Of a DNA stretch of 64,000 nucleotides, positions 24,714-37,034 are shown piece after piece. The position numbers were made by a program, and so were the translations under genes. Origin of the DNA: Tomocerus qinae (taxonomy: Eukaryota > Arthropoda > Collembola > Entomobryomorpha > Tomoceridae); NCBI GenBank assembly GCA_020055645.1, contig CM034546.1, forward strand, positions 43,710,001 to 43,774,000. Direction: 5' to 3'. Every line of letters begins with the position of its first letter. The first letter of the stretch is position 1. The notes under the pieces are model-generated. The model worked only from the letters and a program-made list of their open reading frames with translations. It had not been told where the DNA came from and did no database searches.

Positions 24714-26103
24714 TATTTCCATTTTTCAATAATTTATGTCCTCTAAATATACATTAGTCATAGTTATTTTGGAAAATTTATGTTATTAAAAATTTAATTC
24801 CAAAACAGTACCCGGAGTCTATAGTAATTAATGAGATTTTTTAAATAAACGCACTGTCTGCGAAACAAACTGCACAGCAACATGAAGTTGAAATTCATGT
24901 CACTGTACCATTCATTTATATTGTACCAAGTCTAGCATTATGTATACTCTCGTTGATTATTGATTTAAGCCCTTCATCAATCAGTAGTTAAGATGCAAAA
25001 TATCTACTGAAATTAAACAACGAATATCGATTAAAAAATCAAAGAACGAAACGAAAGTCTGTGAACAAAGATCGGAAACCAATTGTTTTAATTTCCATGT
25101 TAGGGAAATCTGATCCCTGGTTGTTGGTAGTTTTATCTGTAATAGCAAAATTTTATTTAAAATCCCAATATATTATACATAAAATATTTTTTATCGTGTT
25201 AAAACGTTGAAAGTTGTTTATGTCAGCTAGTAAGCCGCAGTACGTGTCGTAGGTAAATAAAGTAAAGTAAATCAATTGATGTTGGGCCATCTTGAAACGA
25301 TCATTTCAACATAGCTAGGTACGTTTCTTTCATTACATTTTTTCAATTCTTTGCTGAATACTACAACATAAAGAAAGTTTGGACGCAATCGGAAAGATTT
25401 TTGTTAATAAAATTAAATTTTGAAAATTTTATTTTTTTAGTTATAACAAAAATTAAGTTTTAACTTCTTATTTAAAAAATATTGTAGCATTGCAATATTT
25501 GGGCGTTTAATTTCCAGAGAGAAGTGTAGTTGAGAAAAGTAAGCTCTAGGTTCACTAGATATTTTTCTCCTCTTTCCTTTTGCTATCGTTACAAAATCCC
25601 CAAATGTGACCCCAAAAGGTCAAATCACGGTTTTCAGATATTACATGAGGGGATTGATATCATTGAGTGAGATGTCACTCTATTATCAACAACAAATAGT
25701 GAAACCTGAAATGAAAAGTTTTGTGGCTGATTTGTGATTGCGCTTGTAGTGACCTATATGTCTATTTATTTATCAGATAATATTTGTGACCAAGCAAAAT
25801 GTTTTTGTAACAGGGATTTTCAAATTATTTCAATATTCTGTGGTATAAAAAATTGACTCATTTTGTAGACACGGAAGAAAACAGTTAGAGTATAGAGTAT
25901 ACAATAATACTAATACACTGCACTACTGACTCTAACATGAAATTATGGTGAGTTCATGTTAGAGTCAGCCTTAAGAGTGGTTTTCATAGCACACAAATTT
26001 TAATCATCTAAGCAACTTTAAAATAAAATAGTGAAATATGTGCTAATGATTTTGTAATGGGTTAGTACGATCATTATAAAACGTAAACTGCATGACATAC
26101 ATA
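24714..26103. other. Gene-free intergenic stretch
   Basis: No gene is supported. A short perfect hairpin (stem GACTCTAACATGAA at 25928-25941 pairing with 25953-25966) is the only structure noted. Confidence 0.45.
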
Positions 26104-26129
26104 CATAGATGGGCCTTTTTTCAATAACA

Positions 26130-26530
26130 CACCTCAACTCAACTCACTTTTTCCCCTAAGTTATAGGTTGACTCACTTCAATTCAACTTACTTTATACCG
26201 TAAGTTAGTAGATGACTCACATCAATAAAACTCACTTTTTATAGTAAGTTGGCAGTTGACTCACTTCAACTCAACTCAACTTTTTACTGTAAGTTGGCAG
26301 TCGACTCACCTCAACTCAATTCACTTTTCAATCAAAGTTGGTGATTGACTCACCTCAACTCAATTCACTTTTCAACCAAAGCAAAGTAGGTGATTGACTC
26401 ACCTCAACTCGACTCACGTTTTAACTCAAGTTGATAGTCGACTCAGCTCAACTCTACTCACTTTTTATAATAAGCTAGTAGGCGACTAAACTCAACTCAA
26501 CTGATTTTTTGCCCTAAATCAGTATTCGAT
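26130..26530. repeat. Subterminal repeat array of the hAT element, left end
   Basis: About seven degenerate units of roughly 55-60 bp, each with a CTCAACTCA(A)CTCAC core, a T-rich run and GTAAGTTGGNAGTTGACTCA. Similar motifs recur near the right end at 30160-30475. Clustered subterminal motifs are known transposase binding sites in hAT elements; that role here is inferred. Confidence 0.75.
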
Positions 26531-26873
26531 TCAACTCACATGTTAGCTCGCCTGAGGAAGCTAGCCATTTATTCCAGGTCAGTAGGAAATTCAGTTAACT
26601 CACTTTCTATACTATCTATCCACGACTAAGTCAGCATACGATTAATATTAATCTGACTTTTTATTTTTAAATAGTCACTTTCTTAGTTTAATTTTATTTT
26701 TAATTTTACATTTTCTTATTGAGGGTATGTTACAAATATGTTAAGAAAGAATAGTTGTTGATAAAAGTGTAAATAATATTATAACTCTTTTATTATAATA
26801 ATGTGAGGATAATAATGATATTGCCATCAGTAATTTAGTATACAAAACCAAAATATGTTAATAAGTACTATAA

Positions 26874-27125
26874 AAGTGTAGACATAAGTTATATGACTTG
26901 TGTACCGCACTAATTAAATTTAATTGATTATGTGTTTGGAACAGTTTCCATTAACAACTAGAAACGTTATTTGACTTGTGTACCGCACTAAATAAATTTA
27001 ATTGATTAAGAGTTTGGGACAGTTTCCATTAACGATTAGAAAAGTGTAGACATAAGTTATTTGACTTGTGTACCGCACTAATTAAATTAAATCGATTATG
27101 AGTTTAGAACAGTTTCCATTACCGA
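26874..27125. repeat. Three-copy tandem repeat inside the hAT element
   Basis: Three units of about 80-95 bp, each with GACTTGTGTACCGCACTAA, an ATTAAATTTAATTGATTA-like stretch and ACAGTTTCCATTA. It lies between the subterminal array and the 3' end of the transposase. No coding content. Confidence 0.75.
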
Positions 27126-27199
27126 CTACCTGAATTGAAACCGTACCGTCCGGTTTCTATTTTTTGTGGACCAATCGTTTTAAGACTGCCAAGCGAGAT

Positions 27200-29060
27200 T
27201 TTCTAATGTATAATAGATTTTCAATTGTTTTTATTTTCAATCTGTTTCTTCTTTGTCCTTTAAGAGATCCTGCAACACAAAATAATCGTTCTACGTAACC
27301 GGAAGAAGCAGGAATTGATAAGTACAGTCTGGCTAAATATGCTAATACGGGATACTTGTGTCTGTTGTCTCTCCAATAAGTAAGCGGATCAGTGTTATGG
27401 TTCTCTATTGGATCATTTAAATATTTTTCTGCATTGGATTGTAGTACGGTCTCTTGTTCAGGTTCAAAATCGTCGAAAGAAAACGACTACATCGAAAATT
27501 GACGGAGGCTGTTCACGTCTTTTATCTTTGAGGGGGCTACAACTTTTATTTACAATTTTTTCATCATCGTTAACAACTTTATGTTTCATTTCTTCTTTAG
27601 ATGGAAATAAGCTGGTCATATCATAACATAACCGGTCTGTCCAGTTTCGTCTTCATCATTATTCTCATTGCTTGTAAGCACCTTTCCAGCTCTGTAACAA
27701 TTGAGTTCAACGGGTTTTGCCAATTGGTAACAAACTTAATCCCGCCTTATTCAAAAGCTTTTGTGTCCAGTGTGGTGATTTGCAAGATTTCACTATTATT
27801 TTGTTAACTGTGTTAATAATATCTTGAACATTTTTTCATTAATAGCCCCGTTTACTACAAGTTGAAGTTGATGAGATAGACATCCTTGATAATGCCATTC
27901 CCAGGTGTCAGGCTTCTGTCCATGTTCCAAAATTTCACTGTTTGAGTCTTCGTAACTTATATAACAATCGTCCATATCGGAACAATTTTCGTTTTCGACA
28001 TCGGACTGTCTGCGGTCAGATTCGGCTTCAGATAACTCGGCATCTGAAAAAAATTTCTCGAAGCTGAAGTGCTTTTTTCATATCGGACGCATATCTGCCA
28101 GCAAATAGCCAATCTGATTGTTCCTTAAGTTTGTAGAACGTAAAAGTTCTTTTACTTTAAATTTCAATGCTTTCACCGGAATTTTTGTCATTAAATGAAG
28201 TAAATCCCAATGTCAAGTGTTTCATTTCAAAGTCATCTGATAGATACTGTAACCTAATTCCCAACACTGAATCGTTTTGTTTACTTGACCAGATATCTAC
28301 TATGACATGTGCCGATTTTTCCATTATAGTCTTCATTACAGCATTAATTTTTTTTCTTTTACATCTTTGGGTTTAGCTTTGATGTACCGCGAAACAGTTT
28401 TTCGGGTTTTGATATGATTGAGGGGTTTAGGATTGCGCACAAATTTTTGAAACGAAGACCTTTTGTAATACTAATTGGTAGCCCGTCTACCGCGACAAGA
28501 TCGACGATCGCTTCATCAAAAGACACTTGTAATGGATTACCTTTCTCCAATTTTACAACTGGCTTGAAGAATGGAACAACCGAAGGGCACTTTGGATTCC
28601 TTTTTGAAGTTTCAACTTCACCCAAGGCCAAGTTGATGTTATGAGACTGAAATAATCAAAATAATTTAATTTAAATTTAAGAAAACACGGACTCCGGACA
28701 GACTGGTGTCATTTAAATAAATTTTAAAAATTGACTGTTCTGTCAATGTATGTAATAAGGAGTACTTATTCAATGTATAGAGAAAATTCACTTTGGTGGT
28801 GAACTCGATGTGAAAAGTACGGTCTTTTGCTTGTCTGCCTTTTTACATGTAAAAATGTGGCCTTACCATGGTTTATTTCCTTTCGAGTTTTGACCAAAGT
28901 CACCTGGGTATAGTTCAGTCGTCTAGGTGTAAAGTATCATTTCAAAATATTTTAAGTAACCTGTAAATGCCGAACGAAATTGGACCAGTTTCCTTCAATT
29001 CCAGATTTGGGCTTGGCTGATTATTACAAATTTTACAAACTAAGAGAATTTTAGTCGGTC
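27200..29060 (-). pseudogene. Broken hAT transposase
   Basis: On the minus strand several blocks read as hAT transposase in different frames. A stretch at 28359-28631 has FDEAIVDLVAVDGLPIS and FKNLCAILNP. A block at about 28170-28400 has RKTVSRYIKAK, VIVDIWSSKQND (with the RNase H-like catalytic-core aspartate) and LGIRLQYLSDDFE. A C-terminal dimerisation (hATC) block at about 27230-27410 has PLTYWRDN, YPVLAYLARLYLSIPASS and VERLF. The first two blocks are out of frame with each other near 28410-28430. A possible zinc-finger remnant (VCKICNN with NFVRHL, also split between frames) lies near 28950-29055. It cannot encode one intact protein. Confidence 0.85.
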
Positions 29061-30961
29061 AACCGAGAACGCTGCCATGATAAAAATAATATCTCTCAAG
29101 TTTAGGGTGAATTTTAAAGTTGGGGTCTTAATAATGTTTATTGTTTCTTTTTCTTGGAAGTTACCTTCTTCCGTAACAACTCGAATAGTATTACTTGAAA
29201 TGGTTTGTTGCTTTGAAAAATTATTTTGCGATTATTCCTTTCTTTTGTTGGCTTTTCGACTGGAAATGCAATTGGTTGTTGGAGTGTCCTCCAGTGATGT
29301 TAGCATCTCAGAATTAAAACAGGATGTTGATCGGGTTGTTATTTCCGCTGCAGGGCGATCTGTTGATAAAAAAGACTAGGAGCCCGAACTATTCGGCCTT
29401 TTTTGAAGTCGCATCCACTGGACAATAAGCACCTAATCCTGACGATGTAAAAACATTATTGACGTATTTTTGGACATTGTAATATGTGCTAGTGCTTTCG
29501 CAGTTGCAAATGGGGTTGATGGAGGAATTGACACCGAACTGTTCGATGTCTTTATTTCACCATTTCCACCGTCAATCTTAAGAGCGATTTGCAGCCTAAC
29601 AAAATGATGTAGACTTAGACGCTGGATCTGTATCTGTGTGCAACACATTTGACTGAGTTGAAGTTTCCCCGGGTGTACGATGCTGTTTTTTAACCTTTTT
29701 CTCCATGCTCTGCATATAACTTTGTGTTCCTATTATAACTGCCAAAAATTATGATTTTATGACAATATTAATCGTGGACTAAGTTAAGATAAGAGACACG
29801 TTGTAATTATGTCACTGGCTGGATAAAATAACAAGAGTTGCTAGCTAGCAGCAGAGATATAGTTTTAGATTGGATTAGAATAGAACTAGTAAGTAGTGGA
29901 TGAGCGTTAAACAGATTTTGTATTCATTCACCTGTGTACTGTCTAGGTGGTGTGCAAAAGTTAAGTGTGCATGACTGCAAGGTAGCTAGTTGACTAATGA
30001 TTATAGTAACAATTAAAGAAAAGAGAACGACATAAAAGCCGCAACAAAAAAGTGTTTGCCTCAATAACTACAAGAGGGCATGCGATAATCCTACTTTTAG
30101 TTACAAGTTGGACAGAGCCGCTATGCGCTACACACACAAATCATTTCACTCAATCACTTTAATGTGCAAGTCGGTTGCCGACTCAACTTAACTCATATTC
30201 TACTTTCATTTAGTAGCTAACTCAACTCACATTCTACGTTGACTTAGTAGCTGACTCAACGCAAGTCAACTCACATTCTACGTTGACTTAGTAGCTGACT
30301 CAATTCAATTCACACACTATCCTGAAATATTAACCCACTCAATTTAACTCTCAAGCCAATAGCCGACTCAATTCAACTCAATTCACTTTTTGTCTAGATC
30401 TGAAGGCTGAAAAACTACTGAAAAAGTGAGTAGTCTGTCCAACTCACTTTCTCAACTCACAAGTGAGTTGAGTTGGCCCATCACTGCACACATATGTGTG
30501 GCTATAGGCAAAAACCAACAATGAAATGACCTTAAATATTTTCGGGGCTTTACGTTCGTAGCCCGCGTATCCTTAACAATCGAATCACGTAGTGGCGGGA
30601 TGTCAATCTTAAATAAATCAATCAATGATGCATAATACATCACAAGCAAACGCGTGGGTAATGATTATGGATTTTTACAGTTTAGTCCAAGAAGGAAAAC
30701 ATTCTTCACAGAAACTGTTTATCTGCAATTAAGAACTATTAAGAAACATTTCCTTGTCATTTGTTGACACTAAGTGACCATTAATGACACAAAACCATTT
30801 AGTAGAGTAAGCATTACATAAGCAGAGAAAATCGATTTGTTCAAAAGGAATCGAGGAAGCGATGTTATCTGCACAAAATAAATATATACCCAGAGTTGTA
30901 AAAATTGAAAATTGGATCGACAGAAAATTTGCTACCTAAAAAAGGAACAATTCTGACATAA

Positions 30962-30968
30962 TATAAAG
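30962..30968 (+). promoter_or_regulatory. TATA box candidate for the nine-exon ionotropic receptor
   Basis: TATAAAG lies 48 bases before the ATG at 31016, consistent with a short 5' UTR. It lies about 480 bases from the end of the hAT element. Confidence 0.35.
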
Positions 30969-31015
30969 TTGAAAACATTTGTTGCCAATATTATTCTTGT
31001 TATCATTGTGTTGCA

Positions 31016-34000
31016 ATGCACGACTTTAACATTGCGGAATTCGTTTTCATATTCCTCATTAGTTACTTTTGCAATAAAAACAAGTGCGGTGTCTTTGGGG
31101 CAATAGTCGAATTTGATTTCGAGACCATGTTGTCTCCAAATAGTTTTCTACATGAGAGTTTCGTTGTGGCTACGTCAATTAACATAAGTGATAAAGGTCA
31201 GGTCATCTAAAACATTATTTTATTAATTACAAAAGCTGTATATAATTAATTAACTTGTAATTGAAGATATTGTATTTGTGTTTTCTGCAAAGTTATTTCT
31301 GAATGGATTGCCACAAGACAAGTTTCAATTTACGATTTGAAAGACGATGTAGAAATGTCTAAGATGTGGATCGAAATTAAGGAAAGCTCAATTTGCAATG
31401 AAAGTATGGTCGTGTTTCTAATGCCAGAAAATAAAAACACTGCTGCAGCAATGATAGACGAGGTAATCAAATTTAACTATTATTGCACTTTGCCCCGATT
31501 TTATAAAATTAAATTATTTTTTGGAATTATTTAATAGCAAACCAATGGCTGCCTACCTAAGCTTAATCCATCCTGAATATATTTTGTAATTTTTCACTAT
31601 TTACACATTAAATTTAAACACGCTTTGGTTTTGCAAATTTGTACTCTAAGTTTGCAATTTCTCTTTCTTATGGCAAATATTATTGTATAATTAATGATTT
31701 TGTTTTTGGTTAATCTGAACAGATAAAGAATATTGAAGACATAAATATCATTCGTAGACCAACTTATTTTATAATTTGGCCACAAATAGTAGACGATATT
31801 GACTCGGAGAATGCTGTTTCAAATGGCGATGGGTTACCATTAGATTGTGATGTTTACATTGTGCACAAAAATTCCTCTGATATGTGGAACACTATTGAGA
31901 TATATTCTATCAAATCCAAGCAGATTATACAGACACTTGCCTTGCCGCAAGAGAAAATAAACGATGAAGAACTTCTTAGAAAGAGCATAAGAAGAAACGA
32001 CTTTCAGAAAACGAAAATAGTTGCTGTTCAGTTTGTTAGATCCAATAAATAACTATAAATGTGTATTTTTAAATTACTATACTACTATTACTAATAGCAA
32101 TTTATATCTTTTCAGGGTAAAAACATGTCTTTGGAGTACCCTCCAAATTTGCAACGTGAAAATTCTAAGTTTTACGTATACAAAGGCGAGTATGGACAAT
32201 TTGAGGTGGATATTTACCACTTCTTACGAGATTCCTTTAATTTTACGTAAGACTAAAGCAAAAATTACAATAGATAAAACTACAAGCCCAATTACCATAT
32301 TATAATCTATTCATTACAATAAATTTGGTAATTTAAAGTGAATTTTTATTTTAAAGTGAAGCAGCAATAGATGGAACTGGATTTGCAGCCAAGGAAGGTG
32401 GCAACGAAGGACTCACAGGAATGGCAGCTCAAATCAATAATGATGAAGCTGATATTGCTATAACATCTTCAGAAATACTAGCCTTCCGTTTAGCCAAACT
32501 GACGTTTTTACGTCCCACTTATAATACACAGTAATCACTATATTAGTTCTATTGTAGAATATGGACCGTATTAAGTTTTCAATTTAAACAGGATGTGTTG
32601 ATTAAACTCAAGTTTTAATTAGCGCTTAAAATATCAATGGTCTACAACTCCAACAACAATGATTAAAATAATATCATCCTAAAATGGAGAAATTTTTATA
32701 CCCTTTTTAAGACTAATCCGTTCAGTATACGTTTTTTTCATTTTAGTATTGCAATAACTTGTCTAACATTTTTGTTAGTATCAATTATATATATTTAAAT
32801 TATAATTTAGATTATTGTCAATTTTCATCATCGTATTAGGAAATAACTAGCTTAACATTTTGGAATATCAGATTATGGTTTATGTCTATTTAATATAAGT
32901 AGCACAAAGGTTTAATTTAATGCTCGACTTTAATTTGTAATTTCTGATTTTAACATTCATGTAATTATGATTGACAGAATATGGGCCTATTTCGTTCAAC
33001 CCCCATCAAGTACAATTCGGGATATATTCCTGCATTCCTTCACCTATGACCTCTGGCTAGCGATGCTGTCCACGTGGTTTCTTATTGCACTAGGAATGGT
33101 TTCTTTAGCTTGGGTCAAAAGTTTAACTGACGATTTACATGAAAATGACAAAACTATTTGGGAGGACTGCTTTTTATGGGCTACTGGCACATTTTGTCAA
33201 CAAGGTTATTTTTGAACTGCTAAGAGTATAGACATTATTTAGAGTTTTAACTTTATACTTTCAATTCTTCGAATTTTAATTGCAATTTAGGAAAATTAAA
33301 TATTTACAATATTTTAAATTCGTGTAATTAACGTAAATTGATAAATAGGATGGCATGTCTGCCCGGAGTCTACTTCCATGAAGATACTCTTCATATCCGG
33401 TCTTTTCACAGGACTATTATCGTATATTGCTTACTCCGCAGCTTTGGTTTCGATGCTGTCTGCAATTGTCGTCCCAGTTCGTTCAGTTGAAGATCTTATT
33501 TACTTCAACTATTTTCTTTATAGAGATAATAGAACCTTTCACACGTTGAATATCATCAGGGTGATTTTTGGATCTAAATATTTATAAAAGAAACGTAAGT
33601 CTAAAGGAATCATGAAAAAAATATCCTATCATTACAGGAGCTAGAAATTGGGAATGCAATTCCAACATTACCTCGGGAAGATCGTTCAATTCTGTCTGAA
33701 GACGTGGTACCAAAAATTTATAAAGAGAAGTGTTCATTTTTTGGAATTCCTGACAAGTTTTATCCAGCAATTGAAGCCCATAATAGAAATAAAGAAATCA
33801 ATCTAGGACAAAAAGTCTGTGAAAAAATTTCTAAAATACTTGTTAGTCCGAGACCCGTTCTGGCAGGGATGTTTGTAAAAAAGGGATCCCCCTTAAAAGA
33901 GTCATTTAATCATCGGTATTTCTTTCAATTTTAACAAAAACCTTCTGCTTCAAAAACTTTTGCCGCTATATTTTTACTGGTATTTATACATCATCTTAGA

Positions 34001-34269
34001 TTTTAAGTATTTTTGTACCAGTTTTCTAATTGATTTTCAGATTAGCGGTAATTCATGAACGTGGCATTCGATTTCGACTTTTGGAGAACTACTACTGGAA
34101 GAGGACATTACAATGTCTCCAAAAAAGTGGAGTAGAGAAAGAATCTCTTGGGATTTTAGATGTTTTTACTGCATTTATTATTTTAATCATAGGATACTGT
34201 TTAAGTATTTCTATATTTATCATTGAAAGGTTTCATCCTCCGTACAAATCAGGCACTTTCAATGCTTAA
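31016..34269 (+). CDS. Ionotropic receptor (IR), nine exons
   Basis: Exons: 31016-31196, 31293-31462, 31723-32034, 32116-32246, 32357-32530, 32978-33204, 33349-33560, 33638-33915 and 34041-34269. Together they give 1914 nt and 637 residues, and every junction keeps frame. A hydrophobic leader is followed by a short N-terminal region. The ligand-binding half S1 (~222-330) has EYGQFEVDIYHFL and EADIAITSSEILAFR. TM1 is at ~347-370. The pore region CFLWATGTFCQQG is at ~387-399. M3 has SYIAYSAALVSMLS in place of the iGluR SYTANLAAF motif. S2 follows, and a last membrane helix is at ~602-624. This is the iGluR architecture without the large amino-terminal domain, typical of arthropod chemosensory IRs, which form cation channels in sensory neurons. 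Donors at exon 3 (TTT|GTTAGA) and exon 7 (AGG|GTGATT) are the least certain. The subunit class (tuning or co-receptor) is undecided. Confidence 0.87.
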
Positions 34270-34486
34270 TGCTAACCCCATATTATTATATACCATATTT
34301 TCATTTCTAAGTTCACATAATGTAACATTTATATTGTATATGCCATTAATGATTAAATTTTGAAACTTACTTAAGAGCAACATGGAGCACAAACAAGCCC
34401 CTTCCAAAATTGTCAAAAATGTTTATCTGAATCAAAATTGCTGTAGTCATTGATAATATTGTAGCCATAGGGTTTGCCCTTGTGGA

Positions 34487-34705
34487 GGATTTGTGAAATT
34501 AAGTTTTTTTCTAATTTGTGGATCCACAACCAAATTTACTGTGCGGTTACGTCTAGCTCTTGGGCTCTTTCAATAACCAAGGATGGTTGCTTTTGGGTAA
34601 GAGAGTCTAGATCATAACTTTGAGTATAGAGTTGGCTGTGGATCCAAAATCCAAACTGTCTAGTTTAAATCTACAGATGAAAAGCTAAAATTCCATTTTC
34701 TAAGC
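34487..34705. mobile_element. Palindromic MITE, family B, truncated copy
   Basis: Inverted halves carry TGTGGATCCACAACC on the left and GGCTGTGGATCC followed by ATCTACAGATGAAAA on the right. The same layout and motifs occur in the fuller copy at 62796-63040. The left half is shorter, so this copy is partial. The rest of 34270-35350 shows no gene. Confidence 0.6.
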
Positions 34706-35350
34706 AGACGGAAGGACTAATCGTATACGCAAAAATACATTTTATTCACTTATAACTAATACTACACAAGTTTTGGTCTTTTTGACCAACACAAGCTATT
34801 AAAAGAGGCCTAAATTCTTCCAACGTTTCGCGTATATCTTTAGTATTATTATGATGAGATGTGGGGATTGAATTTTTCATTTAGTATATAAAAGCGTGCC
34901 ACAGCCACGAGAAGAAAGTATTTATGATATAAATATTTATGTTAATTTACACACCCTAAATGGTCCTTGCTTATCATTGTCACTATTATTGTTTGATATT
35001 GACTATTGTAAAAGTACGGAGTACTGTCTGTGCCTAGCAAAGGAGTACCTATCTCAAATCCTAAACTTCGTGATGGCACTCTCATTGACTAGGCTGTCAC
35101 CATGAAACCACAAATCCTCAAATCAAATCAATGATTTATTGTCAAGTTGCATGAGACTATCAATACGTAGTACTCTGTCCTCCTGTCTCAGACACTAAAT
35201 AAACATTTCTAATATAAAAGTAGTTGTACATTTAGAATTGAAATCCTCTCAGAGACTACATTATAATACATAATGAATACAGACACCAAGACACCATAAT
35301 TATGTACTTAAGTATATATGATAACAGTTATAATTGCTAAATTATGTAGT

Positions 35351-37034
35351 TTATAACTGTCCACAGTTTTGTATAGTTGTTTTCTTGTCTCGGGCCATCC
35401 CGTCATTGAAAAACATTATTAATTTTTCAAGATCATCCAAAACTGTCATTCCCTCGACCACTTTACCAAATCCCACATATCTGCCATCCCAAATATGTTG
35501 TTCTTTCAACGTTATCATGAATATTGAGCTATTGGTATTCTTTCCATTATTCATTGACAAAATTCCTCTTTCAGTGTGCTTAAGACAATAGTTTTCGTCT
35601 TTAAAAGTCTTCCCGTAAATACTTTTCCCTCCTGTCCCATCATCTTTTGTTACATCTCCTCCTGCTATATATTGCATTGCTTTAATGGAATAAAAGCAAG
35701 TTCCTTTGTAACCAAATCCCTTTTCTCCGGTGCACAGACATCGAAAATTTTCAGCAGTGAAGGGTACGACGTCATTTCTTAACTCAATTACAAGTCTTCC
35801 GAGTAATTCGTTGTCGTACGCCAAATCAAGAAATACATTTGTATTCGCCGACCTAGAACTTCCTTAAAAATCAGTACAAAATAATCAAGAACAATGCATG
35901 CATCCCACTATACAGGTATGAATAATAATATTACTCTACAGTATAAAAATAGTTTTAAATGGCTAACCAACAATTCGAGATATTGAACTGGAAGGTATGG
36001 AGATCGTTGCATAAGAAAAAGTTTTCACTTTTGGCACAACTGTATTTTCCAGCTTTTGAAATCCATTTGCATTTTCAAATTTTTTTCCAATATGAACATT
36101 AATGCTCCACTCCAACTTGTTTGTATTTCCTCCGCTGCATTTCGCAAATTCTTTTAGCTGTGAAAATGGTAAAACAAATTTTGATGCCGTATTTGTGCAA
36201 TTTTCATAGCCAATAACTGGACAGTTGAATAGAATTTTGATGTCCTGAAAATATACAATGGTATTTTTCAATTTTCAAAACACATATTTACAAAAGATAC
36301 GTGTTAATAATGTATTAAATTAAAAATCCTACCAATACAATGCAATTCGAGGATTTTATTTACCTTGTCGCAGTTTGTCAAATTCAGTTGTAGGCAAAAC
36401 TTTTTTGCCTCCAATGCATCCCCCACAATTACACACCACCATGATACTGTTAAATTGGATTCATGATTCAAATCATTCTGCATGGTACTCAGGAAGAAAA
36501 ATAACTCATCATGAGCTTTGAAATAAACCGGAAACCAACTCTGAGGATTTTTGAAGTCTTGTATTTCTTGAAGGATATATGCCTTGTTACCGTTCACTCC
36601 ATTTAGTCCATGCTTTTTCATGTGAGCTACGATTTCATCTCCACGAATACTTTGTCCGCAATCCAGGACATCCTTCAACCCCAGAATATTGCAATAGTTG
36701 ACCAACCTACAAAAATAAAAATAATGCAAAACAAAATACAAATGAACTTATTTTTGAACAATTAAAATAATTTGGTTGTTCCCAAAATAATGTAGTTCGA
36801 CCTTCCATCTCCACATTTTGAAAGTTTTAGTTTTGCAATAGTCTCCGCTAACTGTTCTGCCATCAGTGACCGTATAGGTTTCCTTGGAAGTGGGTCACGA
36901 CATACTCCACAGTGGGTAATGTATCCAATGCAATCCGAACAGAATATGTGTCCATTTGTGCACTGATAAATTGGTGAACGAGGAACTTCTAAACAAATGG
37001 GACATTCGAATGCCTTCGACATAGATGGATCCAT
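35351..37034 (-). CDS. SIAH-type RING + SINA domain + degenerate cyclophilin fusion protein
   Basis: Minus strand, four exons: 36802-37034, 36364-36706, 35968-36244 and 35351-35862, giving 1365 nt and 454 residues; phases 2, 0 and 1 all keep frame. Residues ~10-50 are a C3HC4 RING of SIAH type (CPIC, QCTNGHIFCSDC, CGVC). Residues ~120-265 resemble the SINA/TRAF-like domain, with CVIVGDALEAKKFCLQLNLTN matching the SINA pattern, then FVLPFSQLKEFAK and LEWSINV. Residues ~292-454 are a cyclophilin (TAENFRCLCTGEKGFGYKG, GTGGKSIYG, DENYCLKHTERGILSM, GFGKVVEGM). Aligned to human CypA, all nine key active-site positions differ: R55S, F60Q, M61Y, Q63A, A101N, F113M, W121I, L122W, H126Y. Prolyl isomerase activity is therefore unlikely. 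I infer a ubiquitin ligase using a dead cyclophilin fold as a binding module. Two merged neighbouring genes is the alternative. Confidence 0.8.

Larger units (their letters stand above)
26104..30486 (-). mobile_element. Degraded hAT DNA transposon, about 4.4 kb
   Basis: The right end reads GATGGGCC...CAGTG inward on the minus strand, and the left end is a decayed version (CATAGATGGGCC). Flanking octamers CATACATA (26096-26103) and CACACATA (30487-30494) match at 7 of 8 positions, as expected for an aged hAT target duplication. Both subterminal regions carry arrays of CTCAACTCA motifs. A broken transposase lies between them on the minus strand. The element is too damaged to be autonomous. Confidence 0.85.

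Noticed and set aside
27408..28644. Plus-strand open frames inside the hAT element
   Set aside because: The complementary strand carries the recognisable transposase blocks, so these are antisense shadows.
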